A stretch of DNA of 64,000 nt from Geodermatophilus bullaregiensis (GTDB taxonomy: Bacteria; Actinomycetota; Actinomycetes; Mycobacteriales; Geodermatophilaceae). Position numbers and translations under genes: made by a program. The notes under the pieces were generated by a model. It saw only the letters and a program-made list of their open reading frames with translations. It made no database searches and was not told the DNA's origin. Each line of letters opens with the position of its first letter. Position 1 is the stretch's first letter. Positions 57,490 through 64,000 of the stretch are shown piece by piece. The stretch covers positions 3,410,001-3,474,000 of the forward strand of contig NZ_JAFBCJ010000001.1 in the NCBI RefSeq assembly GCF_016907675.1, given 5' to 3'.

Positions 57490-57533
57490 GCCGGGGTGCT
57501 GCAGGACCCCAGCGGGTCGCACAGCACCCCAGG
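57490..57533. repeat. palindromic repeat element C, inverted copy of element B
   Basis: GGGGTGCTG (57493-57501) and CAGCACCCC (57522-57530) form the outer stem, GACCC/GGGTC (57505-57509/57514-57518) the inner. Its reverse complement aligns with 56398-56440 at 36 of 43 positions. It lies between two minus-strand genes: after the small FlhF-coupled gene and before the DUF559 gene. Confidence 0.75.
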
Positions 57534-57543
57534 AGCGGTCGGG

Positions 57544-57786
57544 TCAGGGCGTCGGGGTGCGGTCCTGGTCGCCGGCGGTGGCGGACGGCGTCCGTTCGGT
57601 GCCGGGCGGGCGGGACGGCGTCGCGGCGAACCGCAGCAGCGCCACCGCGCCCCAGCCCGCGAGCAGGCACCACGGCAGCCGGACGACGACCTCGTCGGCC
57701 GAGAAGTCGCCGCGCAGGCCGAGCGCGAACACCGGCAGGGCCAGCACGAACCCCACCGCGAGGACGTCCCAGCGCAGCGGGCTCAT
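57544..57786 (-). CDS. small two-helix membrane protein coupled to FlhF-like gene
   Basis: 80 residues, ATG at 57786 overlapping the FlhF-like stop by 4 bp (ATGA). Two membrane helices (about 7-25 and 38-54) are linked by a short loop with DFSADEVVVRLPW; the tail is polar and Pro/Thr-rich. No known flagellar protein matches. Translational coupling makes it the last gene of the flagellar export operon, suggesting a flagellum-related role, which is inference only. Element C follows. Confidence 0.65.
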   Translation of the reverse strand: MSPLRWDVLAVGFVLALPVFALGLRGDFSADEVVVRLPWCLLAGWGAVALLRFAATPSRPPGTERTPSATAGDQDRTPTP

Positions 57787-60653
57787 GCCCCCGGTGCCTC
57801 CAGTCGCTCGCACAGCAGGGAGGCCCAGCGGTGCGCGGTCGCCCGGACGCCGTCGAGGAGGGCCACGGGCACCGCCGTCCGCCCCAGCACGGCGGCGGGG
57901 TCGGCGGTCAGGTCGGTGTCCTGGACGACGAGGGCGTCGACGCGGGGGAGCGCGTCGAGCCACGGCCCGACGTCCTCGGGCTTGCGGGTGGCCTCGACCA
58001 CGGCCCAGACGGCGACCGGCGAGAAGATCGCCATGATCTGCTCGAGCCAGGTGCGCCCACCGGCGCGCATCGGGGCGTCGACCGCGACGACGGTCGGCGT
58101 GCCGGCCCGGGCGGCCTCCTGCTTGCGCTCGATCGCGGTGTCGACCGAGGTGATCCGGCTGCCCTCGGCCGCCAGCGCGGCGAGGTCGCCACGGGTGGCC
58201 CACTGCAGCCGGTCGCCGTCGAGCCGCATGGAGACGGCCAGCGACCGGGCGGCGGCCAGCGTCTCGACGCCGGGACCCACCACCAGCAGCACCTCCCCGG
58301 CGCCGGCGGGGGCCGACGGTGCCGGGGGCAGCGCCCCGCCCAGGGCCCGGGTGAGCGCGGCGTAGGTGCCGTGCGCGGCGACCTCGGCGGGGAAGCCGGC
58401 GCCGAGCAGCTCCTCGGGCAGGCCGAGCGCCCGCAGCCGGGCGACGGTGCCGGCCGCCTCGACCACCCGCGGGTCCACGAGGTCGCCGCCCGAGGGACCG
58501 CCCACCCCGCGCTCGCGCACGGAGGGGACGACGACCCGGCCGCTCGACCAGCCGCCGGCGGCGCGCGCGTCGACCGGCAGGCGGGTCACGGTGGCCAGGC
58601 CCTGGGCCGACCGCGGCGCGGACACCCGGGCGACGGCCTGACCCGGCACCGGCGGCAGCCGCCGCGCCGGCGGGACCGGCGGGCGACCCAGCAGCCGCGG
58701 CACCGCCAGCTCCGTGCCGGGGGTCGGCGGGGGCAGCAGCGACAGCGGGGGGAGGACGGCGGTCGCGTCGAGCGGCAGCGGGGCCGGGTCGCTGGCGGTG
58801 GGCGCGAGGGCCAGCGGCTCGACGTCGTCCCGGACGTCGGCGGCCACCTCCCACTCGTCGGACTCGGCCGAGGCCTCGACCCAGCCCGGCTCGGCGGTGA
58901 CGCGGCGCGAGCTGACCGGGACCGGCGGGCGGCCGCGGTGCACGCCGCCCTGGGTCGAGGCGCTGGCGAGGACGCCGCGGAGGATGTCGGTCAGCGCGTC
59001 GTCGGGGGTGTCGTGGGCGAGCGCGGCGCGCAGCACCTCGGCGATCGCCTCCTCGCGCCCGGTGGACGGGCCGGCGGGCTGCTCCTCGGCGGCCCACTCC
59101 GAGGTCACCGGCTGCGGTGCCGGGACCTCCATCGGCTCGACGACGACGGCCGGCAGCACGTCTGTGGGCGGCTCGTCGGCGACGGCGACCTCGGCAGCGA
59201 CGCGGCGCTGCACGGTGTCGACCGCGCGGCCGACGACGGCCAGCACCGGCTGCTCGACGGCGGGCTCGGCCCGGTGCTCGTCCTCGGCCGCGTCACCGAG
59301 GAGCTCGGCCAGCAGCGACTCGTCGTCGGCGGTCTCGTCGGCGACGTCCTCCGCCGACGGCTCGTCGGCCTCCGCCGCGGCAGGCGCGTGCGCCTGCTGG
59401 GCGGCGGGCCGGGCGGGCACCGCCGGGCGGACGGCGGGGACGGGCTCGGCCCACATGTCCACCTCGGGCGCGGCGACCTCGGCCGGCTCGGCGACCCGCG
59501 GCAGCTCGACGGCGACCTCGACGACCGGAGCCGCGGCGGGCGGGGCCTCGACGACGGCGGCTGCGGCGGGCGCGGCGGGCGGGGCCTCGACGACGGCGGC
59601 CGCGGCGGGCGCGGGCTGCTCGGCGACGGCGGGTGCCGGCGCGGCGACCGGCGCGGGGGCCGGTGCCGGCGCGGGCGTGACCGCGGCGACCGCGGCGAGC
59701 GCTGCGGCGAGCGGCATGGCGGGGGCGGCGGGCGCCGGTGCGGGCGTGCGCACGACCGACCGGGCGGCCCGCTCCTCGCGCTCGGGAGGGGCAGCCGAGC
59801 GCAGCGCGGCCGCGGCGGAGGCGGCCGCGGCGGAGGCGACGGCGTCGTCGACGGCCTCGCGGACCTCGCGGTCGCCGGCGACGACCTGCGCCAGCGCGGC
59901 GGTGAACAGCGAGGGACCGGCGGCGTCCTCGACCGGCGTCGCGGGCGGGCGCACCGGGGCGCGGCGGGCACCGGCGGTCGCCGTCCGCCCGGCAGCCGGG
60001 GCAGCGGCGGGGACGGCAGCGGACCGGTCCGCGGCGGACCAGGGACCAGCGGCCGCACGGGGAGCAGCAGCGGCACGGGGAGCGGCGGCGGCACGGGGAG
60101 CGCCGGCGCGGGAGGCGGCCGTCGGGAACGCCGACCGGGAGTACAGGTCGACCTCGGGCTGGTCACCGTCGGAGCCGAACAGGCCGGCCAGCTCGGCGAC
60201 CGGGTCGGGCAGCCCGGCAGCGGGGCGCGCTCCGGCCGCCGACCGCGAGGCGGCAGGACGACCGGCGGCAGGACGACCGGCGGCAGGACGACCGGCGGAG
60301 GGACGGGCGGCGGAGGGACGGGCGGCAGCCGGGGCGGCGGCCCGCGCGCGGCGCAGCTCGTGCGCCCGCCAGACGTCGGAGTCGTCGGACAGCGGACCGG
60401 CGTCGCGGCTGAGCGCGGCCTCGATCCGGCGGGCCGACTCCGACAGCGGAGCGGGCTCCCGGGAGGCACGGCGCGTGACCGCCGGCTCGACGTCCTCCAC
60501 CTCGGCGACGAAGCGCTCGGTGGCGAAGAAGCCCAGCACCCCGCCGGAGCGGATGCGGCGCACGCCGGTGATCCGCACGGAGGAGCCGTACCGCTCGCGC
60601 GCCGCGGCGACGGCCGCCTCCGGCGTGGGCGCCTCAACGGATGGCAACGGCAC
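57783..60653 (-). CDS. giant FlhF-like protein with degenerate GTPase site
   Basis: 956 residues from GTG 60653, overlapping the flhA 3' end by 20 bp. Residues 1-55 match the FlhF B domain (AAVAAARERYGSSVRITGVR, SGGVLGFFATERFVAEVE). Residues about 100-700 are a low-complexity Ala/Pro region with imperfect repeats. The C-terminal NG-like region (about 727-956) keeps the SRP-GTPase order, but the P-loop reads VVGPGVETLAAARSLA (about 791-806), lacking GxGK[ST]; the G4 position reads QDTD. Normal FlhF is about 400-450 residues with intact motifs and sets flagellar number and place. GTP hydrolysis is unlikely here. The identification rests on the B domain, the C-terminal layout and its place after flhA. 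Confidence 0.75.
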   Translation of the reverse strand: MPLPSVEAPTPEAAVAAARERYGSSVRITGVRRIRSGGVLGFFATERFVAEVEDVEPAVTRRASREPAPLSESARRIEAALSRDAGPLSDDSDVWRAHELRRARAAAPAAARPSAARPSAGRPAAGRPAAGRPAASRSAAGARPAAGLPDPVAELAGLFGSDGDQPEVDLYSRSAFPTAASRAGAPRAAAAPRAAAAPRAAAGPWSAADRSAAVPAAAPAAGRTATAGARRAPVRPPATPVEDAAGPSLFTAALAQVVAGDREVREAVDDAVASAAAASAAAALRSAAPPEREERAARSVVRTPAPAPAAPAMPLAAALAAVAAVTPAPAPAPAPVAAPAPAVAEQPAPAAAAVVEAPPAAPAAAAVVEAPPAAAPVVEVAVELPRVAEPAEVAAPEVDMWAEPVPAVRPAVPARPAAQQAHAPAAAEADEPSAEDVADETADDESLLAELLGDAAEDEHRAEPAVEQPVLAVVGRAVDTVQRRVAAEVAVADEPPTDVLPAVVVEPMEVPAPQPVTSEWAAEEQPAGPSTGREEAIAEVLRAALAHDTPDDALTDILRGVLASASTQGGVHRGRPPVPVSSRRVTAEPGWVEASAESDEWEVAADVRDDVEPLALAPTASDPAPLPLDATAVLPPLSLLPPPTPGTELAVPRLLGRPPVPPARRLPPVPGQAVARVSAPRSAQGLATVTRLPVDARAAGGWSSGRVVVPSVRERGVGGPSGGDLVDPRVVEAAGTVARLRALGLPEELLGAGFPAEVAAHGTYAALTRALGGALPPAPSAPAGAGEVLLVVGPGVETLAAARSLAVSMRLDGDRLQWATRGDLAALAAEGSRITSVDTAIERKQEAARAGTPTVVAVDAPMRAGGRTWLEQIMAIFSPVAVWAVVEATRKPEDVGPWLDALPRVDALVVQDTDLTADPAAVLGRTAVPVALLDGVRATAHRWASLLCERLEAPGA

Positions 60654-62673
60654 CGTTCACCACTCCCAGTGACTCGATCTGGGCCGTCCGGGAGACCTCC
60701 GAGTAGGAGATCACCGGAAGGCGGGGCAGGACCTGGCGCATCAGGCGGGACAGGGCGGCCCGGACCTGGGGGGAGCACACGAGCACGGGCGCCAGGCCGT
60801 GGCTCTCGGCGTCCTCGAGCAGCCCGCTGCAGCCGGTGACGAGCGCGTCGACCGAGCCGGCGTCGAGGGCGAGCACCTGGCCGCCGTCGCTCTGCCGGAC
60901 CGCCTCGAGCAGGCGCTGCTCGAAGCCCGGCTCCAGCGTCAGCACGTGCAGCCGCTCGTCGGGCGTGACGTAGGGGTGGCTGATCGCCGAGCCGAGCGAC
61001 GCGCGCACGGCCTCGACCAGGCCGTCGACGTCGGTGGACACCTTCGCCCGGACCGAGAGGGCCTCGAAGATGCGCACCAGGTCGCGGATGGAGACGTTCT
61101 CGGCCAGCAGCGCGTGCAGCACCCGCTGCACCTCGCCGAGGGTGAGCAGCGCGGGGGTGAGCTCCTCGACGACGACCGGGTGGGTGCGGCGGACCATCTC
61201 CACCAGCAGCCGGACGTCCTCGCGGCCGAGCAGCTCGGCGGCGTTCTGCCGGACCACCTCGGCCAGGTGCGTGGTGATGACCGAGGAGCGGTCGACGACG
61301 GTCGCGCCGGCCATCTCCGCCTGCCGCTGCAGCTCGACCGGCACCCACTTGGCGGGCAGGCCGAACACCGGCTCGCGGGTGGGCCGGCCGGGCAGCCCGT
61401 CGAGGGCGTCGCCGATGGCCAGCACGGTGCCCGCGGGGGAGGTGCCCTTCGCGGCCGGCACGCCGTTGAGCCAGATGACGTACTGCGACGCGGGCAGGTC
61501 GAGGTTGTCGCGGGTGCGGACCAGCGGGATGACCAGGCCGGTCTCCATCGCGACCTTCCGGCGCAGCGCCTTGACCCGGTCGAGCAGGTCGCCGCCGCGG
61601 GAGGTGTCGACCAGGTCGACCAGGTCGAAGGCCACCTCGAGCTCGAGCGGGTCGACCCGCATCTTCTCGGCGATCGCCTCGGGGGAGTCCGGGGCCGGCT
61701 CGTCGGCCACGGCGGGGGCGGCCGCCTCGTCGTCCTCGGGCAGGGCCTCCTTCATCCGCGAGGCCATGACGAGGAAGAAGCCGCCGATGACCACGAACGG
61801 CAGCTTCGGCAGGCCGGGGATGAGGCACAGCGCCAGGGCCGCGCCACCGGCGATGCGCACCGGCTGCTTGAAGCGGCCGAGCTGGGCGAGCAGGTCGCTG
61901 CCCATGTCGCCCTCGGTGGCCGAGCGGGTGACGATGATGCCGGTCGCGGTGGACAGCAGCAGCGCCGGGATCTGGGAGACCAGGCCGTCGCCGACGGTCA
62001 GCAGCGAGTAGGTGGAGACGGCGTCGGCGGGGGCCATGCCCTTGCTCATGACGCCGATGGCGAAGCCACCGATGAGGTTGATCAGCGTGACGATGATGCC
62101 GGCGATGGCGTCGCCCTTGACGAACTTCGAGGCACCGTCCATCGAGCCGTAGAAGTCGGCCTCGGCGGTGACCTCGGTGCGCCGCTTGCGGGCCTGCTTC
62201 TCGTTGATCAGACCGGCGTTGAGGTCGGCGTCGATGGCCATCTGCTTGCCGGGCATGGCGTCGAGGGTGAAGCGGGCACCGACCTCGGCCACGCGCCCGG
62301 CACCGTTGGTGATGACGACGAACTGGATGATCGTGAGGATCACGAAGATCACCAGGCCGACGACGAGCGAGCCGCCGATCACGAAGTGCCCGAAGGCCTC
62401 GATGACCTTGCCGGCGTAGCCGTCGGTCAGCACCAGCCGGGTGGAGGAGACGTTGAGCGCCAGCCGGAACAGCGTCGCGATGAGGATCAGCGACGGGAAG
62501 ACGGCGAAGTCCAGCGACCGCTTGATCTGCATCGAGACCAGCAGGATCAGCAGCGACGCCGTGATGTTGAAGCCGAGCAGCATGTCCAGCACGGCGGCAG
62601 GCAGCGGCACGACCAGCATCAGGACGATGGCGACCACGCCGATCGGCACGGCTGCCTTCGTCATCCCTCGCAC
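60634..62673 (-). CDS. flhA: flagellar export apparatus protein FlhA
   Basis: About 679 residues from GTG 62673, which has GGAG at 5 nt; GTG 62679 and ATG 62664 are alternatives. Eight membrane helices fill the first third, followed by the FHIPEP signature VGARFTLDAMPGKQMAIDAD and the charged cytosolic loop EADFYGSMDGASKFVKGD. The C-terminal domain (about 350-679) binds substrates and chaperones. FlhA forms the export-gate ring of the flagellar type III secretion system and uses proton motive force. Length matches the family. It overlaps the FlhF-like gene and is separated from flhB by a hairpin-bearing gap. Confidence 0.97.
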   Translation of the reverse strand: MRGMTKAAVPIGVVAIVLMLVVPLPAAVLDMLLGFNITASLLILLVSMQIKRSLDFAVFPSLILIATLFRLALNVSSTRLVLTDGYAGKVIEAFGHFVIGGSLVVGLVIFVILTIIQFVVITNGAGRVAEVGARFTLDAMPGKQMAIDADLNAGLINEKQARKRRTEVTAEADFYGSMDGASKFVKGDAIAGIIVTLINLIGGFAIGVMSKGMAPADAVSTYSLLTVGDGLVSQIPALLLSTATGIIVTRSATEGDMGSDLLAQLGRFKQPVRIAGGAALALCLIPGLPKLPFVVIGGFFLVMASRMKEALPEDDEAAAPAVADEPAPDSPEAIAEKMRVDPLELEVAFDLVDLVDTSRGGDLLDRVKALRRKVAMETGLVIPLVRTRDNLDLPASQYVIWLNGVPAAKGTSPAGTVLAIGDALDGLPGRPTREPVFGLPAKWVPVELQRQAEMAGATVVDRSSVITTHLAEVVRQNAAELLGREDVRLLVEMVRRTHPVVVEELTPALLTLGEVQRVLHALLAENVSIRDLVRIFEALSVRAKVSTDVDGLVEAVRASLGSAISHPYVTPDERLHVLTLEPGFEQRLLEAVRQSDGGQVLALDAGSVDALVTGCSGLLEDAESHGLAPVLVCSPQVRAALSRLMRQVLPRLPVISYSEVSRTAQIESLGVVNGAVAIR

Positions 62674-62754
62674 GGGCACTCCATCGGCAGCCGCCCGGGG
62701 GAGGGCGACGGCCCCCGACCCACCCGTCACACCCGCCCCAGGGGACGGCAGCAC

Positions 62755-62788
62755 CCGCACACCCCTCGCCGTCGGCGGGGGTGTGCGG
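62755..62788 (-). terminator. hairpin between flhB and flhA
   Basis: CCGCACACCCC (62755-62765) pairs perfectly with GGGGTGTGCGG (62778-62788), loop 12 nt with a small inner stem. It begins 11 bp after the flhB stop in the direction of transcription. It may end or attenuate transcription within the operon, or be an RNA processing site. Confidence 0.5.
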
Positions 62789-62799
62789 TGCGGCGGGGG

Positions 62800-63948
62800 T
62801 CAGGAGGCGATCGGCGCCCGCCTGCGGCCGGCCCTCGGCAGGCCGGCGACGTCGGGGGCCTCGAAGCCGGGCCGGTGGAAGCCGCCGCGCACCCCGCGGT
62901 TGCCCAGCTGCATCACGAAGGCGAGCACCCGGGCCACGGCGGTGAACAGCTGGGGCGGTACCTCCTGGCCGATCTCGCAGGAGGCGTGCAGCGCCCGGGC
63001 CAGCGGGACGTCCTGCACCAGCGGCACCCGCGCCTCGGCGGCCTTCTCGCGGAGCTTCGCGGCGATCTCGTCGGCGCCCTTGGCCACCACCCGGGGCGCG
63101 CCGCGCTCGGGCTCGTACCTCAGCGCGACGGCGACGTGGGTGGGGTTGACCAGCAGGACGTCGGCGGTGGCGACGTCGGCCATCATGCGGTTGCGGGAGA
63201 TGGCCAGGGCGGCCGCGCGGCGCTGGGCCTTGACGTGCGGGTCGCCCTCGGACTGCTTGTGCTCCTGCTGGATCTCGTACTTGCTCATCTTGAGCTTCTT
63301 CATGATCTGCATGCGCACGATCACGTAGTCGGCGATCGCGATGACCAGGCCGGTGACGGCGACGACGCGGAACATGAGGACGGCGGAGTCGGCGAAGGTG
63401 GCGACCACCGCCGACAGCGGCAGGGCGCCCGACGCGGACACCATCGCCTGCGCTCGCCCGCTGGTGACGACGACGACCGTGCCCAGCGCCGCGGTCTTGA
63501 GGACGGCCTTGACCGCCTCCCACAGGCCGTGCGTGCCGAACATGCGCTTCATCCCGGGGAACGGGTTGAACTTCTGCAGCGTCGGCTTCATGCCCTTGGC
63601 CGACACCGTGACCCCGCCCTGCGCGGCCGAGGCGAGCGCGCCGACGAGCATCAGGCCGATCGCGGTGGGCAGCAGCGTCCCGAGGAACGCCGACAGCGCC
63701 TCGCCCAGCAGCACCGAGACCGCCTCCGGCTCGGGGTGCTCGGCCACCGAGCCGACCTGCACGAACAGCCGGCCGACGGCGTCGAACGCGTTGCCGACCA
63801 GCATCGGCAGCAGCGCACTGGCCACCGCCACCCCCGCCCAGGTGCCCAGCTCCTGGGTGCGCGGGATCTGCCCCTCCTTGCGCGCCTTCTTGATGCGCTG
63901 CGGAGTGGGCTTCTCGGTCTTCTCACCACCCGGGCCGTCCTTGGCCAC
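62800..63948 (-). CDS. flhB: flagellar export switch protein FlhB
   Basis: 382 residues from GTG 63948. The N-terminus GEKTEKPTPQRIKKARKEGQ is typical, followed by four membrane helices and the cytosolic domain with the autocleavage site NPTHVAVALRYE (cut between N and P). FlhB switches the export apparatus from rod/hook to filament substrates after hook completion. The C-terminus extends about 20 residues beyond the core, basic and disordered. The gene starts 6 bp after the upstream minus-strand stop, the fliR-flhB-flhA order. Confidence 0.97.
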   Translation of the reverse strand: MAKDGPGGEKTEKPTPQRIKKARKEGQIPRTQELGTWAGVAVASALLPMLVGNAFDAVGRLFVQVGSVAEHPEPEAVSVLLGEALSAFLGTLLPTAIGLMLVGALASAAQGGVTVSAKGMKPTLQKFNPFPGMKRMFGTHGLWEAVKAVLKTAALGTVVVVTSGRAQAMVSASGALPLSAVVATFADSAVLMFRVVAVTGLVIAIADYVIVRMQIMKKLKMSKYEIQQEHKQSEGDPHVKAQRRAAALAISRNRMMADVATADVLLVNPTHVAVALRYEPERGAPRVVAKGADEIAAKLREKAAEARVPLVQDVPLARALHASCEIGQEVPPQLFTAVARVLAFVMQLGNRGVRGGFHRPGFEAPDVAGLPRAGRRRAPIAS

Positions 63949-63954
63949 CCGCCC

Positions 63955-64000
63955 TCACCCGCTCCGGAACCCGATGACCGCGCGGGTGGCCTGCTCGAGC
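63955..64000 (-). CDS. C-terminal end of an upstream gene, probably fliR (5' end outside window)
   Basis: Fourteen codons (LEQATRAVIGFRSG) and a stop at 63955-63957 are visible. The sequence alone does not identify the protein; its position 6 bp upstream of flhB suggests fliR, which precedes flhB in most flagellar operons. Confidence 0.5.
   Translation of the reverse strand, partial: LEQATRAVIGFRSG

Noticed and set aside
59105..63523. 1472-codon minus-strand open frame across flhB, flhA and the FlhF-like gene
   Set aside because: It is a shifted frame of three real genes on the same strand; the overlapping frames contain the FlhA, FlhB and FlhF motifs, this one contains none.

Overview
The window reads as a chromosomal stretch of a very GC-rich, motile, spore- or EPS-type actinobacterium. 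The best fit is the Geodermatophilaceae (Blastococcus, Geodermatophilus, Modestobacter) or a close relative; this is an inference from content, not a database match. The evidence is: GC-saturated third codon positions; many GTG starts; leaderless promoters with a TANNNT box 6-8 nt before the start; a mycothiol enzyme (Mca); a menaquinone-type geranylgeranyl reductase; gene blocks in the same order as in Mycobacterium tuberculosis (recalled order mfd-mazG-lpqU-eno-ftsB-DUF501-ppx, and greA-mca-Rv1083-yyaL-hlyIII-Rv1086-phoH); and a flagellar export operon, which mycobacteria lack.

Layout. 1-9146 is the end of a surface polysaccharide locus: a large PKD/LamG protein entering from the left, a flippase-like membrane protein, then on the minus strand a Wzz-type chain-length protein, an O-antigen-ligase-like protein and a GT4 glycosyltransferase, and finally a TagD-like nucleotidyltransferase. 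9250-18449 is a conserved housekeeping block (mfd, SurA-like lipoprotein, mazG, eno, ftsB/divIC-like, DUF501, ppx, DUF4235). 18514-27686 carries a family-5-type uracil-DNA glycosylase, a type II NADH dehydrogenase, a short-armed tRNA-Leu(TAA), a secreted M28 peptidase, a BI-1 family membrane protein, a thiolase, an SGNH hydrolase and a DUF2252 protein. 27655-38002 holds a GNAT, a VWA/AAA+ pair, threonine dehydratase, a DrrAB-type ABC exporter, an M3 peptidase and an unknown propeller-like protein.

38104-56370 is the second conserved block (RNHCP protein, greA, mca, small membrane protein, yyaL, GGR, hemolysin III, short-chain Z-prenyl synthase, DUF885 peptidase, PIN-PhoH). It is interrupted at 40429-46532 by an accessory-looking set: thioredoxin/HxlR, a 976-residue SARP-type regulator facing an azoR-phzF pair, and a secreted AMIN-like protein. 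56468-57385 is an AbiEi/DUF559-type gene bracketed by inverted copies of a palindromic repeat. 57544-64000 is the minus-strand flagellar export cluster (fliR end, flhB, flhA, a giant FlhF-like protein, a small membrane protein).

Points most worth attention: an FlhF homologue of 956 residues whose P-loop is gone; the DUF559 gene between inverted repeats, with a third related palindrome 18 kb away; three TGAC repeats at exact 11-bp spacing between the SARP gene and azoR; a ribbon-helix-helix-like gene preceded by GTAATCA direct repeats; and a Leu(TAA) tRNA without a long variable arm. No rRNA, CRISPR array, insertion sequence or prophage was seen.
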